DNA of 64,000 nt from Cetobacterium_A somerae. Lineage in GTDB: Bacteria; Fusobacteriota; Fusobacteriia; Fusobacteriales; Fusobacteriaceae. This document shows positions 16,718-25,802 of this stretch, one piece after another. The notes under the pieces were generated by a model. That model made no database searches. It saw only the letters and a program-made list of their open reading frames with translations, and was not told the DNA's origin. Both the position numbers and the translations under genes were made by a program. Position 1 is the first letter of the stretch, and the number at the start of each line of letters is the position of its first letter. Where the stretch lies: assembly GCF_044784365.2 (NCBI RefSeq), contig NZ_CP173062.2; one strand, written 5' to 3'.

Positions 16718-17923
16718 ATGAAAAGAAGTACATTAGTAATTTTAGGTACAGTAGCATTATCAGTTTTAAGTTTTTCACAAGAGGGAATGGGAAGAAATAA
16801 CAAAAAAAGCAGAGTAGATTATTCTAAAGAAAACTTAGTAGGAGTAGATACATATAGTTTTCATGAAGAGGAGAGATTAAAAAATAGTGGTTCAACAGGA
16901 TTTTTAGAAATTGGAATGGATACAATGATTTTTGAAAGATCAGTGGATGAAAAAAATAGAGTAGAACCATATTTAGGATTTGAATTTTTTCCTTTTGAAA
17001 ATTCAAATTTTTATATAGATGGAAAAACATCATATAGACATGAGTATAGTAGTTCAGAAAAAAGATATAATAAAACAATGGTAGAACTTTATGGAGGATC
17101 TGTATATAGAAATGGAAAATTTTTCTTGAACTATAAACTAGGGGTTAGACAAGATGAGCTTAAACATACAAAAGTTCAACATTCAACAACACTAAGATTT
17201 ATTCCAAAAGCAACGTATGATTTTACAGATAAATTTGGATGGTATTTAAAAGGAGCAGTAGGGTATGCAAAGGTTAAAGGAGATGAAAGAGATCAAATAA
17301 CTCAGGCATTTAACTTGCCATTTCAAAATGAAAATTATGTGAATAAAATAGAAACAGGATTGAGTTATAGAGTAAATAAGACAAAATTATCACTAGGAGT
17401 TGTAAATAAATCAAAAGAAGAATACGCTGGTGAAAATATTAGATGGTCTTATTTAGCTAAAGTTGACCATAATTTATATACAACAAAGACTTTACAAGTA
17501 AGGCCCTATGTTTGGGGATTTTTAAATCCTGAAGTTGAAACAGGTGGAAATAAAAATAAAACAACATTCCATAATGAATTAGGTGCAATGGTTGGAACAA
17601 GAGCTATTTGGAACCCAATGGTTGATTTTTCAATAACAGCTGATGTAGTTTATTTAGCCCAATATAAAAATGTTTCAAACAATGGGCAACCATCTGGTGG
17701 AAATAGTAATAGTAAATCAACAGGAAAACCTGGAAGTGGTTCTGGTGGAGGAAACTCTGGTGGAGGAAACTCTGGTGGAGGAAATGGAGGCGGTTCTGGT
17801 TCAGGTAGTGGAGGTGGATCTGGAACAGGACCTGGAAGTGGAACAGGTGGAGGATCAAAAAGTATAAAAAGATCTGTAGAAGAATCTATAATAATAAGAT
17901 TAGGATTTAAAAAGTATTTTTAA
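16718..17923 (+). CDS. Outer-membrane beta-barrel protein with Gly/Ser/Asn-rich insert
   Basis: This 401-residue protein has a signal peptide (MKRSTLVILGTVALSVLSFS). It then has repeated amphipathic strands (YLGFEFFPFENSNFYIDGK, FFLNYKLGVRQDELK, FGWYLKGAVGYAKV) and ends in Phe, as outer-membrane barrels do. It resembles the fusobacterial barrel at 21654-22565. A stretch of about 58 residues (roughly 323-380), almost only Gly, Ser, Asn and Thr, lies just before the final strand. I see no promoter between the preceding terminator and this gene, only GGGGAGAG before the ATG. It is followed by a two-component system. Porin or adhesin function is unknown. Confidence 0.75.
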   Translation: MKRSTLVILGTVALSVLSFSQEGMGRNNKKSRVDYSKENLVGVDTYSFHEEERLKNSGSTGFLEIGMDTMIFERSVDEKNRVEPYLGFEFFPFENSNFYIDGKTSYRHEYSSSEKRYNKTMVELYGGSVYRNGKFFLNYKLGVRQDELKHTKVQHSTTLRFIPKATYDFTDKFGWYLKGAVGYAKVKGDERDQITQAFNLPFQNENYVNKIETGLSYRVNKTKLSLGVVNKSKEEYAGENIRWSYLAKVDHNLYTTKTLQVRPYVWGFLNPEVETGGNKNKTTFHNELGAMVGTRAIWNPMVDFSITADVVYLAQYKNVSNNGQPSGGNSNSKSTGKPGSGSGGGNSGGGNSGGGNGGGSGSGSGGGSGTGPGSGTGGGSKSIKRSVEESIIIRLGFKKYF

Positions 17924-17978
17924 AAATAGATAAATATTTGATATAATAACCTTAATAAAATATAAGAGGTGTTAGCTT

Positions 17979-18635
17979 ATGAAGAGGTTATTAATTATTG
18001 AGGATGAAAAAGAATTGGCTCTCTCTTTAGAGAGTCATTTTTTTAATCTAAATATAGAGATAAAAATTGCTTTGAACGGAGAGATAGGAATAGAGTTTTT
18101 TGAAAGTTTTAAACCAGACTTAGTACTTTTAGATGTTAACTTACCATTAAAAAATGGATGGGAAGTTTGTGAATATATTAGAAAAAAATCAGAGATTCCA
18201 ATAATAATGATGACAGCAAGAGACTCTGAATTAGATGAGATTCATGGATTAGAAATAGGAGCAGATGATTATATTATAAAACCGTTTAGTATAAATGTTC
18301 TTTCGACTAAAATAAAAAAATATTTAAAATTAAATATTCAACAAGAGTATCTATATAAAGATATGGAGTATTCTTTTAAAGATGAAATATTAAAAATAAA
18401 AAATGAAAGAGTAAATCTTTCAACAAGAGAGCAAAATTTATTAGAATATTTTATAAAAAATAGAAATAAACCTTTAAGTAGAAATAATATTTTATTGGAG
18501 ATTTGGGGGATAGATAACGAATTTGATGAGAGAGCCTCAGATACGCTTGTTAAAAGATTAAGAAAAAAACTAGGTGATTATGAGGAGCTAATAGGAACAG
18601 TAAGAGGAGTGGGGTATATCTTTGAAGAGAGATAG
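17979..18635 (+). CDS. OmpR/PhoB-family response regulator
   Basis: A 218-residue two-domain regulator. The receiver domain has the acidic pocket EDE (8-10), phospho-acceptor D52 in LLDVNLP, and the conserved Lys in IIKPF. The C-terminal winged helix includes NLSTREQNLLEYF and the ERASDTLVKRLRKKLG recognition region. It overlaps the kinase gene by 14 bp. Its targets are unknown. The neighbouring barrel gene and the TGTCA direct repeats at the promoter of the second barrel (22579-22635) are candidates. Confidence 0.93.
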   Translation: MKRLLIIEDEKELALSLESHFFNLNIEIKIALNGEIGIEFFESFKPDLVLLDVNLPLKNGWEVCEYIRKKSEIPIIMMTARDSELDEIHGLEIGADDYIIKPFSINVLSTKIKKYLKLNIQQEYLYKDMEYSFKDEILKIKNERVNLSTREQNLLEYFIKNRNKPLSRNNILLEIWGIDNEFDERASDTLVKRLRKKLGDYEELIGTVRGVGYIFEER

Positions 18636-19938
18636 TTTATCAAAGAAAATTTTTCTGTATTCAGCATTAATAATAGTAATTGCAATGAGTATAAGCTACA
18701 CTATAAGTGTATTTTTTTTAGAACGTCATTTTATTTCAGAAAGGAAAGAGGAGTTTCCTAAAATCGCAAGAGAAGTTGAGTATTTAATCTCTAATAGTAA
18801 AAATCTAGATTTAGAGAATTATATAAAAAACTTAAAAGAAAAAAAAGATATAACAGTTTTAATTATGGCTGAAGGTGAAAAAAAGTGGATAAATAATAGA
18901 GGTGGGAGCGGAAGTGGTTTTTTAATTGAAAATTTAGAGAGTAAAAAATTCTTTATAAAAAATCAAAGGCTGACAGAAGCTAAAATTTTATTATATAATG
19001 AAAAAATTAAAAATAGATGGGTGTCTATAAGAACCTCGTTATCCATTTTAAATTATTATAAAAAAGAGATTGGTTATTTTAATTTATTAGGTGCTTTTAT
19101 AGCAATTTTTATAAGTTTAATTTTTGGAAAATTATTTTCTAAGAAGTTTGTAAGAGATATAGAAATATTGCAAAATAATACAAAAGAGATATCCAAATTG
19201 AATTTTAAATCTAACTTAGAAATAAAAAGAGATGATGAATTAGGTGAGCTTAGCGAAAATATAAAGGTAATGAGTGAAAAATTAGAAATAGCAATCAATG
19301 ATTTAGAATCATTTGTCTCTAATACATCTCATGAATTAAAAACTCCAATTACAATAATTTCATCTAAAGTTCAAGTTTTAATGAAAAATGAAAATGTAGA
19401 TTTAGAGACATTAGAAACTTATAAAACTATACTAAGAGAGAGCTATTATACTAAAGAATTAATTTCAAAGCTATTAATTTTATCAAAATTGGATGTTTTA
19501 AAAAGTATAAAAAATGAAAAAGTTGAATTAAAAGAGTTGATTCTAAAAATAGTAGAACGTTATGATTATATAGAGCTTTCTAAAAATTTAATTGTCAATT
19601 TAGATATAGAGGAAACAAAAGTATGTATAGATAAAGAATTTTTACAAATTGCATTGGAGAATATAATTCAAAATAGTCTAAAGTATTCTGAAGATGATAA
19701 AGAGGTAAATATAGAGTTAAAAAATAATATCTTAAAAGTAACAAATAAAATGTTACCAAATAAAAATATGGATTTAGAAAAAATATTTATTCCTTTTAAT
19801 AGAGGAGAAAACTTTTCAAGAATAGATGGAAATGGTTTAGGCTTAACTTTAGTAAAAAAAATATTTTTATTATTAAATATAAAATATGAAGTTTATATAA
19901 AAAATGAAACTTTTAATTTTATAGTTTATTTAAAATAA
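18622..19938 (+). CDS. Sensor histidine kinase, partner of the OmpR-type regulator
   Basis: A 438-residue inner-membrane kinase. Two membrane helices (about residues 9-33 and 155-175) flank a periplasmic sensor region of about 120 residues. A HAMP-like linker follows, then the HisKA H-box SNTSHELKTPI with the phospho-accepting His, an N-box (ENIIQNSLKYSED) and a G-box (GNGLGLTLV). The start is TTG at 18622, inside the end of the regulator gene, preceded by GGAGTGGGG; no better ATG lies near. The overlap implies coupled translation. The stimulus is unknown. Confidence 0.9.
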   Translation: MKRDSLSKKIFLYSALIIVIAMSISYTISVFFLERHFISERKEEFPKIAREVEYLISNSKNLDLENYIKNLKEKKDITVLIMAEGEKKWINNRGGSGSGFLIENLESKKFFIKNQRLTEAKILLYNEKIKNRWVSIRTSLSILNYYKKEIGYFNLLGAFIAIFISLIFGKLFSKKFVRDIEILQNNTKEISKLNFKSNLEIKRDDELGELSENIKVMSEKLEIAINDLESFVSNTSHELKTPITIISSKVQVLMKNENVDLETLETYKTILRESYYTKELISKLLILSKLDVLKSIKNEKVELKELILKIVERYDYIELSKNLIVNLDIEETKVCIDKEFLQIALENIIQNSLKYSEDDKEVNIELKNNILKVTNKMLPNKNMDLEKIFIPFNRGENFSRIDGNGLGLTLVKKIFLLLNIKYEVYIKNETFNFIVYLK

Positions 19939-19962
19939 AAACTCGGAAAATTTTCCGAGTTT
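19937..19962. terminator. Bidirectional intrinsic terminator
   Basis: Perfect 26-bp palindrome AAAACTCGGAAAA/TTTTCCGAGTTTT between the kinase gene and the convergent EpsG-like gene, followed by more T residues. Confidence 0.88.
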
Positions 19963-19963
19963 T

Positions 19964-20983
19964 TTAAATTAACCAAGTTTGATAGTTATAAATAGCGTAA
20001 TCTGTAATAGTATTATAGTACTTAAATACAAGATAACTACAAAGTATAATAAAAGAAAGATATTTTAAATACTTATTAGATATATTAAATATAATAAAAG
20101 GGATTCCAATAAAAATACCTAATCTAAAATAATCTAAAACTCTTAAAATAATAGCAAACCTATAAAAAGAAATAAAAATAAAAAGTGCGAAAATATTTAA
20201 ATTTAAAAGTATATTTTCTTTTTGAGTGCTATCTTTTAAATAAAATAATAAAATAATGACAAAAATTAATAATTCTAAAAATTCATAAAAATTTCCATGT
20301 TCAATAATGTGGCTATATCTATTTAAGCGATCACTTAATCCTAAAAATAATATATTAAGTTTAAAAATAATAAAAGATAAAGGATTAATAATGAAAGATA
20401 AAATAAAAAGAAAACTTAAAGATTTTTTTGTAAAACGATAGTTTAATAAAAAATAAAGAGGATATAAAATAATTGCTGTTTTATGAAAAAAACAAGCCAA
20501 AGTAACTAAAAGAATATAAGTAAAAAGTTTTTTTTCAAAGATGTATTTTAAACTTATCCAGAAAATAATAATAGCAATAAAATTTCGAATAATAGTAAAA
20601 TTATGCCAGTAGTAAAAAGTTGATAGATATATCAAAAAAGATAGTGTAGGGTATCTACTGTAGGATATAAAAAGTTTATAAATAATAAAATTAAATATAA
20701 AGCTTAAAAAAAGAAGAAAAAAATTGTAATTTAAACCAAGAAATTTAGAGAAATCTCTAAGTAGAATAAAAAAATACTCATATCCATATGGATTTTGAAA
20801 ATATGGGAGTTCATAAAAATATTTATAAACATGATAGTCATATCCACCAACATTTATTCTAGTTCCAGTATATATAGATAATAGAAATACTGGCATAATG
20901 AGTAAAAATTTTTCGTAAGGGTCCTCAGTAAAAAATATAGTATAAAAAAGAAAGACTCCAAAGATTCCAAGAACAAAAATCAT
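19964..20983 (-). CDS. EpsG-family polysaccharide polymerase-like membrane protein
   Basis: A 339-residue, strongly hydrophobic protein with about 10 membrane segments. The motif YTGTRINVGGYDYHVYKYFYE and the later IRNFIAIIIFWISLKYI and CFFHKTAIIL segments match EpsG/Wzy-like proteins that polymerise repeat units of exopolysaccharide or O-antigen. Its ATG overlaps the stop of the upstream Wzz-like gene by 4 bp. No glycosyltransferases, flippase or priming enzyme lie nearby, so the pair would modify a polysaccharide made elsewhere. Confidence 0.8.
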   Translation of the reverse strand: MIFVLGIFGVFLFYTIFFTEDPYEKFLLIMPVFLLSIYTGTRINVGGYDYHVYKYFYELPYFQNPYGYEYFFILLRDFSKFLGLNYNFFLLFLSFIFNFIIYKLFISYSRYPTLSFLIYLSTFYYWHNFTIIRNFIAIIIFWISLKYIFEKKLFTYILLVTLACFFHKTAIILYPLYFLLNYRFTKKSLSFLFILSFIINPLSFIIFKLNILFLGLSDRLNRYSHIIEHGNFYEFLELLIFVIILLFYLKDSTQKENILLNLNIFALFIFISFYRFAIILRVLDYFRLGIFIGIPFIIFNISNKYLKYLSFIILCSYLVFKYYNTITDYAIYNYQTWLI

Positions 20984-21579
20984 ATTTCATCAACTCGTTC
21001 TTTTATGATAACTCCAGTTAAAGAAGAAAAAAGAGATAGAATAAAACCAAAAAATAAGATTAAGTATCGTTTATCAATAATTTCTATCGAATCAGCTTTT
21101 ATTATTAAAGGAAAAGATTTAGCAGGATTTTCTAATAAAGCTTTAAATTTAATTTCTTCGTCTTTAGAGGTAGCATAAAGAAGTTTTTCATTTAAAAAAT
21201 TTATATTTGTTATAACAATAAAATCTAAAAAGTTATTAACTTCATTTATTGGAAAGTCTTTTAAAATGGATTTGCTGACAACTGTATAAATACCATTTCC
21301 TCCATTAAAAGATACTTTTAAAGAATCACTGTTAATTAAGCTTGGAATATATAAACCACCACTTCCAGGAGTTATACTTTCGTAGGTTATAGTCTCATTT
21401 ATATCAACTTTTGTAATTTTTGTAGCACCTTCAGGCTCGATATAACGAAATAAGGCTTTAGCAGAGTATGTAATTGGACTAGTGAAATAAAAATAAGAAG
21501 TGAAAATTAATCCGATGATAAAAATAAAAAAAAATAAATATCTATGTGCATTAATAATTTTAAAAAAATCTTTAGACAT
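20980..21579 (-). CDS. Wzz-like chain-length determinant protein
   Basis: A 199-residue protein with a membrane helix near each end (about 14-33 and 171-192) and a periplasmic middle. That is the topology of Wzz/polysaccharide co-polymerases. The segment after the first helix, SPITYSAKALFRYIEPEG, resembles the Wzz region Y.A.A.l. It is shorter than typical Wzz (about 330 residues), so the periplasmic helical bundle is reduced. A strong GGAGG precedes ATG. It is coupled to the EpsG-like gene. Moderately sure of the family. Confidence 0.7.
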   Translation of the reverse strand: MSKDFFKIINAHRYLFFFIFIIGLIFTSYFYFTSPITYSAKALFRYIEPEGATKITKVDINETITYESITPGSGGLYIPSLINSDSLKVSFNGGNGIYTVVSKSILKDFPINEVNNFLDFIVITNINFLNEKLLYATSKDEEIKFKALLENPAKSFPLIIKADSIEIIDKRYLILFFGFILSLFSSLTGVIIKERVDEI

Positions 21580-21624
21580 TTAAACCTCCAGTATCCTTTT
21601 TAATATAATACTGTAAAAAATAAA

Positions 21625-21649
21625 AAAACCTCTTTACTAAAGAGGTTTT
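21625..21649 (-). terminator. Intrinsic terminator of the barrel gene
   Basis: AAAACCTCTT stem with AAGAGGTTTT around a short loop; on the minus strand it is followed by a T run. It lies just after the stop of the gene at 21654. Confidence 0.85.
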
Positions 21650-21653
21650 AAAA

Positions 21654-22565
21654 TTAGAATGAATATTTTATTGCTCCAGAATAGAACCAGTGATCTTTGT
21701 TTCCATCTCCACCTTTATCTGTATTATCATCTCTCCACTCATAGTTAACTTTAGCTATAAGTTCAATATTTTTAGTAATTTTATAGTGAGTATTAACTCC
21801 TAGCATATCTCTTTTAACCTCTTTTTTTGTACCATTTGTAGCAACTCTTTCACCATCAATTCCCCAGAAGAAGAAAGGTACAAGTTTTAGATTTCTAGTT
21901 GGTGAGTAATGATATCTAAATCTTAATTGAGTATTATCAACATCATAATCAAATTTATTAACTCCACTTGTATCATCTGATAAAGCAACTGATAAAGCGT
22001 GTTTTCTATTGAAAGTATATCTAGTTCCACCTTCTAATCTATGTTTGTAGCCATATTTATCACCATTTTTCCAAGGATCTTTTAATTCAGTGTACGCCAC
22101 AAATCCTCTAGAATATAAACTCCAATTTTTATTAAATGTATATGTGAATTTAGGATAGAATCTATACTCTTTAGCTGAGTCTAGTCCTTTATCATCATTG
22201 TGGAAATCTGTATATTTTAAACCAATTTCAGGTCTAAACATAAGTTTTCCCCAAAGGTACATATTTTCAATGTAGAACTCTGACATTTCTCTAGTTTGCT
22301 CTTTCTTTTTAGAAGTTTTACTTTCATTAAAAACTCTATCGGCAAAACCAAACTTAAAAGCAAGTCCTTTGTCTTTATTAGGTTTTAAAGTAAGACTAAC
22401 ATTCCCTTCTCTAAAATTTCTAGAAGCTCCACCCTCTTCATAATCTTTAACTTTAAATCCAACTTCAATATCTCCACCCATTTTATCTAAATTAAAAGCT
22501 AAAACAGATGTATTAACTAATAAAAAAGATGAAAGAGCAAAGCAAGATATAACTTTATTATTCAT
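21654..22565 (-). CDS. Outer-membrane porin-like beta-barrel (KdgM/OmpG-like)
   Basis: A 303-residue protein. It has a signal peptide (FALSSFLLVNTSVLAF), then alternating strands with aromatic girdles (YRFYPKFTYTFNKNWSLYSRG, TQLRFRYHYSPTRNLKLVPFFFWG) and a C-terminal IKYSF with the terminal Phe read by the BAM machinery. It resembles small monomeric porins of the KdgM/OmpG kind common in Fusobacteriota. A strong GGAGGGG ribosome site and a near-consensus promoter suggest abundance. Substrate unknown. Confidence 0.8.
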   Translation of the reverse strand: MNNKVISCFALSSFLLVNTSVLAFNLDKMGGDIEVGFKVKDYEEGGASRNFREGNVSLTLKPNKDKGLAFKFGFADRVFNESKTSKKKEQTREMSEFYIENMYLWGKLMFRPEIGLKYTDFHNDDKGLDSAKEYRFYPKFTYTFNKNWSLYSRGFVAYTELKDPWKNGDKYGYKHRLEGGTRYTFNRKHALSVALSDDTSGVNKFDYDVDNTQLRFRYHYSPTRNLKLVPFFFWGIDGERVATNGTKKEVKRDMLGVNTHYKITKNIELIAKVNYEWRDDNTDKGGDGNKDHWFYSGAIKYSF

Positions 22566-22578
22566 AACCCCTCCAATA

Positions 22579-22635
22579 TGTCAATATTATGTCATAATTA
22601 TACTATCTTTTTTATTTTATGTCAACTTTGTGTCA
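22579..22635 (-). promoter_or_regulatory. Strong promoter with paired TGACA repeats upstream of the barrel gene
   Basis: On the minus strand TTGACA (22620-22625), 17 bases, TATAAT (22597-22602) is a perfect sigma-70 promoter. The same TGACA word (TGTCA on the plus strand) occurs at 22579, 22590, 22620 and 22631, in two pairs each with an exact 11-bp period. The pairs overlap the -35 region and the region just downstream of -10. An 11-bp direct-repeat period is typical of OmpR/PhoB-type binding. Confidence 0.75.
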
Positions 22636-22645
22636 AAATAAAAAA

Positions 22646-22667
22646 AAGACTTGATTTAACAAGTCTT
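22646..22667 (-). terminator. Intrinsic terminator of the ECF transporter operon
   Basis: AAGACTTG/CAAGTCTT stem, followed by a T run on the minus strand. It overlaps the stop codon of the EcfT gene. Confidence 0.85.
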
Positions 22668-23496
22668 AATTAAAAGGATACCAAAATCCTTTAAGTACAT
22701 ATATTTTTAAATAAATTGATACAACTAGCATTAATCCCATTAATATAAGTGTAATAAAGTCAACTGGAGAGTATTTTTGAGAACTATACCAAGTTCTTTT
22801 GCTTTTATGACCAAATCCTCTTAAATCCATTGCATTAGAAACAACTTCTACTCTATTTAATGATGAAAGAACTAGTGGGAATAAAATAGTATTATAATTT
22901 TTTAATCTTGTTATAATATTGGCATCTTCTTTTCTAAAAGCAACGCCTCTAGCTTCTTGAGCATGCATTATATTTTTAAATTCATCTCTTACATCTGGAA
23001 TATATCTAAGAGCTATATTAATTGCATAAGCAACTTTATAAGATACACCAATTTTATTTAAACTACTTGCAAATTTACTAGGATGAGTTGTAAATATAAA
23101 TAGCATCATTATAGGGAAAATAGCTAAGTACTTCATCGATAAGGTAAGTGCAAACCAGATTGTTTCAGTAGAAAGTGTTATTCCCTTTATCGTTAAAATT
23201 GGAGTAGTAGTTCCCGTTAAAGTTGATCCATATTCAGGAGTTATAACTATTAAAAATAAAGAGTTCATAATAGTAAACATAACAATGAATATAAATAAAG
23301 GTTTTATTGATTTAAATGGAATTTTAGCAATATGTAATAAACTCATTCCTACAATAAAAAATGTTAAAAACACTCTAAAATCATTAAATAAAAATACCGA
23401 TGCTGTCCAGACAAGTAGTAATAAAAATTTTACACTTCCATCAATTTTATGTATTGGAGAGTTTTTATCAATATATAAAGTTCCAGCTCTTGACAT
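22666..23496 (-). CDS. ECF transporter transmembrane protein EcfT
   Basis: A 276-residue membrane protein with about five to six hydrophobic segments. The coupling helices carry the EcfT motifs AQEARGVAF and MDLRGFG (the two A-R-G signatures that contact the ATPases). It couples ATP hydrolysis to tilting of the S component for vitamin or metal uptake. Its start overlaps the end of the ATPase gene by one base, and it is the last gene of the operon. Confidence 0.92.
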   Translation of the reverse strand: MSRAGTLYIDKNSPIHKIDGSVKFLLLLVWTASVFLFNDFRVFLTFFIVGMSLLHIAKIPFKSIKPLFIFIVMFTIMNSLFLIVITPEYGSTLTGTTTPILTIKGITLSTETIWFALTLSMKYLAIFPIMMLFIFTTHPSKFASSLNKIGVSYKVAYAINIALRYIPDVRDEFKNIMHAQEARGVAFRKEDANIITRLKNYNTILFPLVLSSLNRVEVVSNAMDLRGFGHKSKRTWYSSQKYSPVDFITLILMGLMLVVSIYLKIYVLKGFWYPFN

Positions 23497-25184
23497 TATC
23501 TTATCCCTCCTTGGTTTTCAAAATTAATGAAAGAGTTCATAAGCATCTCAGGATCTAGGCCCATAATTTCTGCCATTTGAGATAAAGAAGTTTCTTTTAA
23601 ATTAGACTTCTCCATTAATTCTTTTTCTCCTAAAATAATAGATGGAGAATTATTTGCTATAATTGTTCCATTGCAAAGAACGATAGCTCTATTAGCATAT
23701 TCAAGAGCTAAGTGCATATCATGAGTTATTAGAATAATTCCAACACCCTTATTAGCAATCTCTTTAATAAAGTTCATAAACTCTTTATATCTTTTATAAT
23801 CTTGCCCTGCTGTAGGCTCATCTAAAATTAAAACTTCGGGCTCAAGAGCTAAAATAGCAGCTATGGTAAGTCTTTTTTTCTGACCATAACTTAAAGATGT
23901 AACAGGCCAATGTCTAAATTCGTGTAAACCACAAATCTCTAAAGCTTTCTCAGCTTTTTCTGTAAAATCTTTAACTCCCCTTATTTTTAAACCAAATTGC
24001 ACTTCTTCTAAAAGAGTTTCTTGTGTAATCATATGATTTGGATTTTGCATAACAAACCCAATTTTTTCTCCTCTTCTTTTAATACTATTTTTAATAATAC
24101 TTTTTCCAAGGAAAATAATATCTCCAGAAGACTCTTTTTCAATACCTGTTATAACCTTACAAAGCGTTGATTTACCAGCACCGTTATTTCCTAAAAGAGC
24201 AAGAATCTCTCCTCTGTTAACAGAAAAATTAACATCTTTTAAAATTGATTTACTTTCATCATAAGCAAATGAAAGATTTTGAACACTTAAAATATTATCT
24301 TTAAATCGTTTTTCTTTTAATTCAATTGAATCACACCAAGTTTTTACTTTTTTTATATTTTCATTAGTTCCAATTTTAGATATAGGATAGATTGAATCTG
24401 TTTCTAAGTTTACGCCAGAATATTTTAAAGCTTCAATATAAAGAGGCTCTCTTAATCCATATTGTCTAAATATATCTTTTCTAAATAACTCTTCAGGAGT
24501 TTCATTAGCTACAACCTCACCCTTACTTAAAATAATAACTCTATCAAACTCTTGTTCTAAAACATCTTCGATTCTATGTTCAATAACAATAATTGTTTTT
24601 CCAGTTTTCTTTTGAATGTCACAAATTAATTTCATAGCATGCTTTCCACTATATGGATCTAAATTAGCTAAAGGTTCATCAAAAAGTAATATCTCAGCAG
24701 GACTTCTCATTATTCCAGCTAAGGATACAGATTGTTTTTGTCCACCAGAAAGTTCTTGAGGACTATGATTAATAAAGTTCTCCATTCCAACTTCTTTTAA
24801 TGCTTTCTCAGTATTTTTAATCATTTCAGATTGAGGTATAAGGTTATTCTCATCAATAAAAGATACATCTTCCCCAACACTTAAACCTATAAATTGACCA
24901 TCTTGGTCTTGTAAAACTGTTCCAACAAGGTTACTAATCTCAAAAATACTGCTTTCATATGGTTCAATATTTTTAACAGTTAAAGTACCTTTAAATCCAC
25001 CCTCTTTTGAAAAAGGGACAATACCATTTAAACAACTACCTAAAGTAGATTTACCACTACCACTCGGCCCAGCAATTAGAACTTTTTCACCTTTTTTTAT
25101 CTCTAAATTAATATTTTTTAAAGTCGGTTCTAATTGATTGATGTATTTAAAAGTAAAATCTTTAAATTCTACTACGTTACTCAT
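23496..25184 (-). CDS. ECF transporter ATPase, two ABC domains fused (EcfA1-EcfA2)
   Basis: A 562-residue protein with two full ABC ATPase domains. Domain 1 (about 1-235) has Walker A GPSGSGKST, signature ELSGGQKQ and Walker B ILLFDEP. Domain 2 (about 295-530) has GNNGAGKST, LSYGQKKR and VLILDEP. Most ECF systems use two separate ATPases; fused versions occur in YkoD-type modules. It lies between the S component and EcfT, so it is dedicated to this transporter. Confidence 0.93.
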   Translation of the reverse strand: MSNVVEFKDFTFKYINQLEPTLKNINLEIKKGEKVLIAGPSGSGKSTLGSCLNGIVPFSKEGGFKGTLTVKNIEPYESSIFEISNLVGTVLQDQDGQFIGLSVGEDVSFIDENNLIPQSEMIKNTEKALKEVGMENFINHSPQELSGGQKQSVSLAGIMRSPAEILLFDEPLANLDPYSGKHAMKLICDIQKKTGKTIIVIEHRIEDVLEQEFDRVIILSKGEVVANETPEELFRKDIFRQYGLREPLYIEALKYSGVNLETDSIYPISKIGTNENIKKVKTWCDSIELKEKRFKDNILSVQNLSFAYDESKSILKDVNFSVNRGEILALLGNNGAGKSTLCKVITGIEKESSGDIIFLGKSIIKNSIKRRGEKIGFVMQNPNHMITQETLLEEVQFGLKIRGVKDFTEKAEKALEICGLHEFRHWPVTSLSYGQKKRLTIAAILALEPEVLILDEPTAGQDYKRYKEFMNFIKEIANKGVGIILITHDMHLALEYANRAIVLCNGTIIANNSPSIILGEKELMEKSNLKETSLSQMAEIMGLDPEMLMNSFINFENQGGIR

Positions 25185-25202
25185 CTATACTCCTTCACTT
25201 AA

Positions 25203-25802
25203 TTAATCTTCTATTTTTAAATTTGAATATTTTCTTTTTCTAGCAGCAATTCCAAGAATAATAGGAATTCCTAAAGTTGCAGTAACAGCAAAATTAGTTA
25301 AAGTTGCTAAAGCAATTTGAATCCAAACTTTTTGAGCTGGTTCACCATAGAAGTAAACATCTCCAACATAAGCAGCTAATCCTGCAAAAATCATTCCTAA
25401 AATAGCATAAAGATACATTTTAAATATGTGAACTTTAGTAACATGACCTGTTTCTAAAGAAAAACTTTTGTCTAAGGTAATTAATCCACCAAACAATCCA
25501 ATAACAGCAGATAAGAAAACCCAACTAAACCAAACACTTCCCCACATAATCATATCATTTAAAGCGTGTCCAACAAAACCTACAAAGAATCCAACTAATG
25601 GACCAAAGATGGCACCAAAAATTGTAAGAAGAGCAACAGCTATTCTAAATGATGTATTAGGACCAACAGGAATAGCAACTCCTGAAAGTACACTATAAAG
25701 AGCAGCTCCAATACCGATAGCTACTACACTTTTGGTAGAAAATAGTTCAGTTTTTTTTACATAATATCTGAAACCATCTTCTCCAATATACTTTTTTATC
25801 AT
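25203..25802 (-). CDS. ECF transporter S component, UPF0397 family
   Basis: A 199-residue membrane protein with about five to six hydrophobic segments. STKSVVAIGIGAALYSVLSG and the FGAIFGPLVGFFVGFVGHALND stretch (seen in parts) match UPF0397 substrate-capture proteins. The ligand of this subfamily is not settled by sequence. Its start overlaps the stop of the upstream metalloprotease gene through ATGA, so the four genes form one operon with the fused ATPase and EcfT. Confidence 0.88.
   Translation of the reverse strand: MIKKYIGEDGFRYYVKKTELFSTKSVVAIGIGAALYSVLSGVAIPVGPNTSFRIAVALLTIFGAIFGPLVGFFVGFVGHALNDMIMWGSVWFSWVFLSAVIGLFGGLITLDKSFSLETGHVTKVHIFKMYLYAILGMIFAGLAAYVGDVYFYGEPAQKVWIQIALATLTNFAVTATLGIPIILGIAARKRKYSNLKIED

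Noticed and set aside
17604..17867. Alternative frames over the Gly-rich repeat of the barrel gene
   Set aside because: Low-complexity repeats stay open in several frames; codon pattern and signal peptide favour the main frame.
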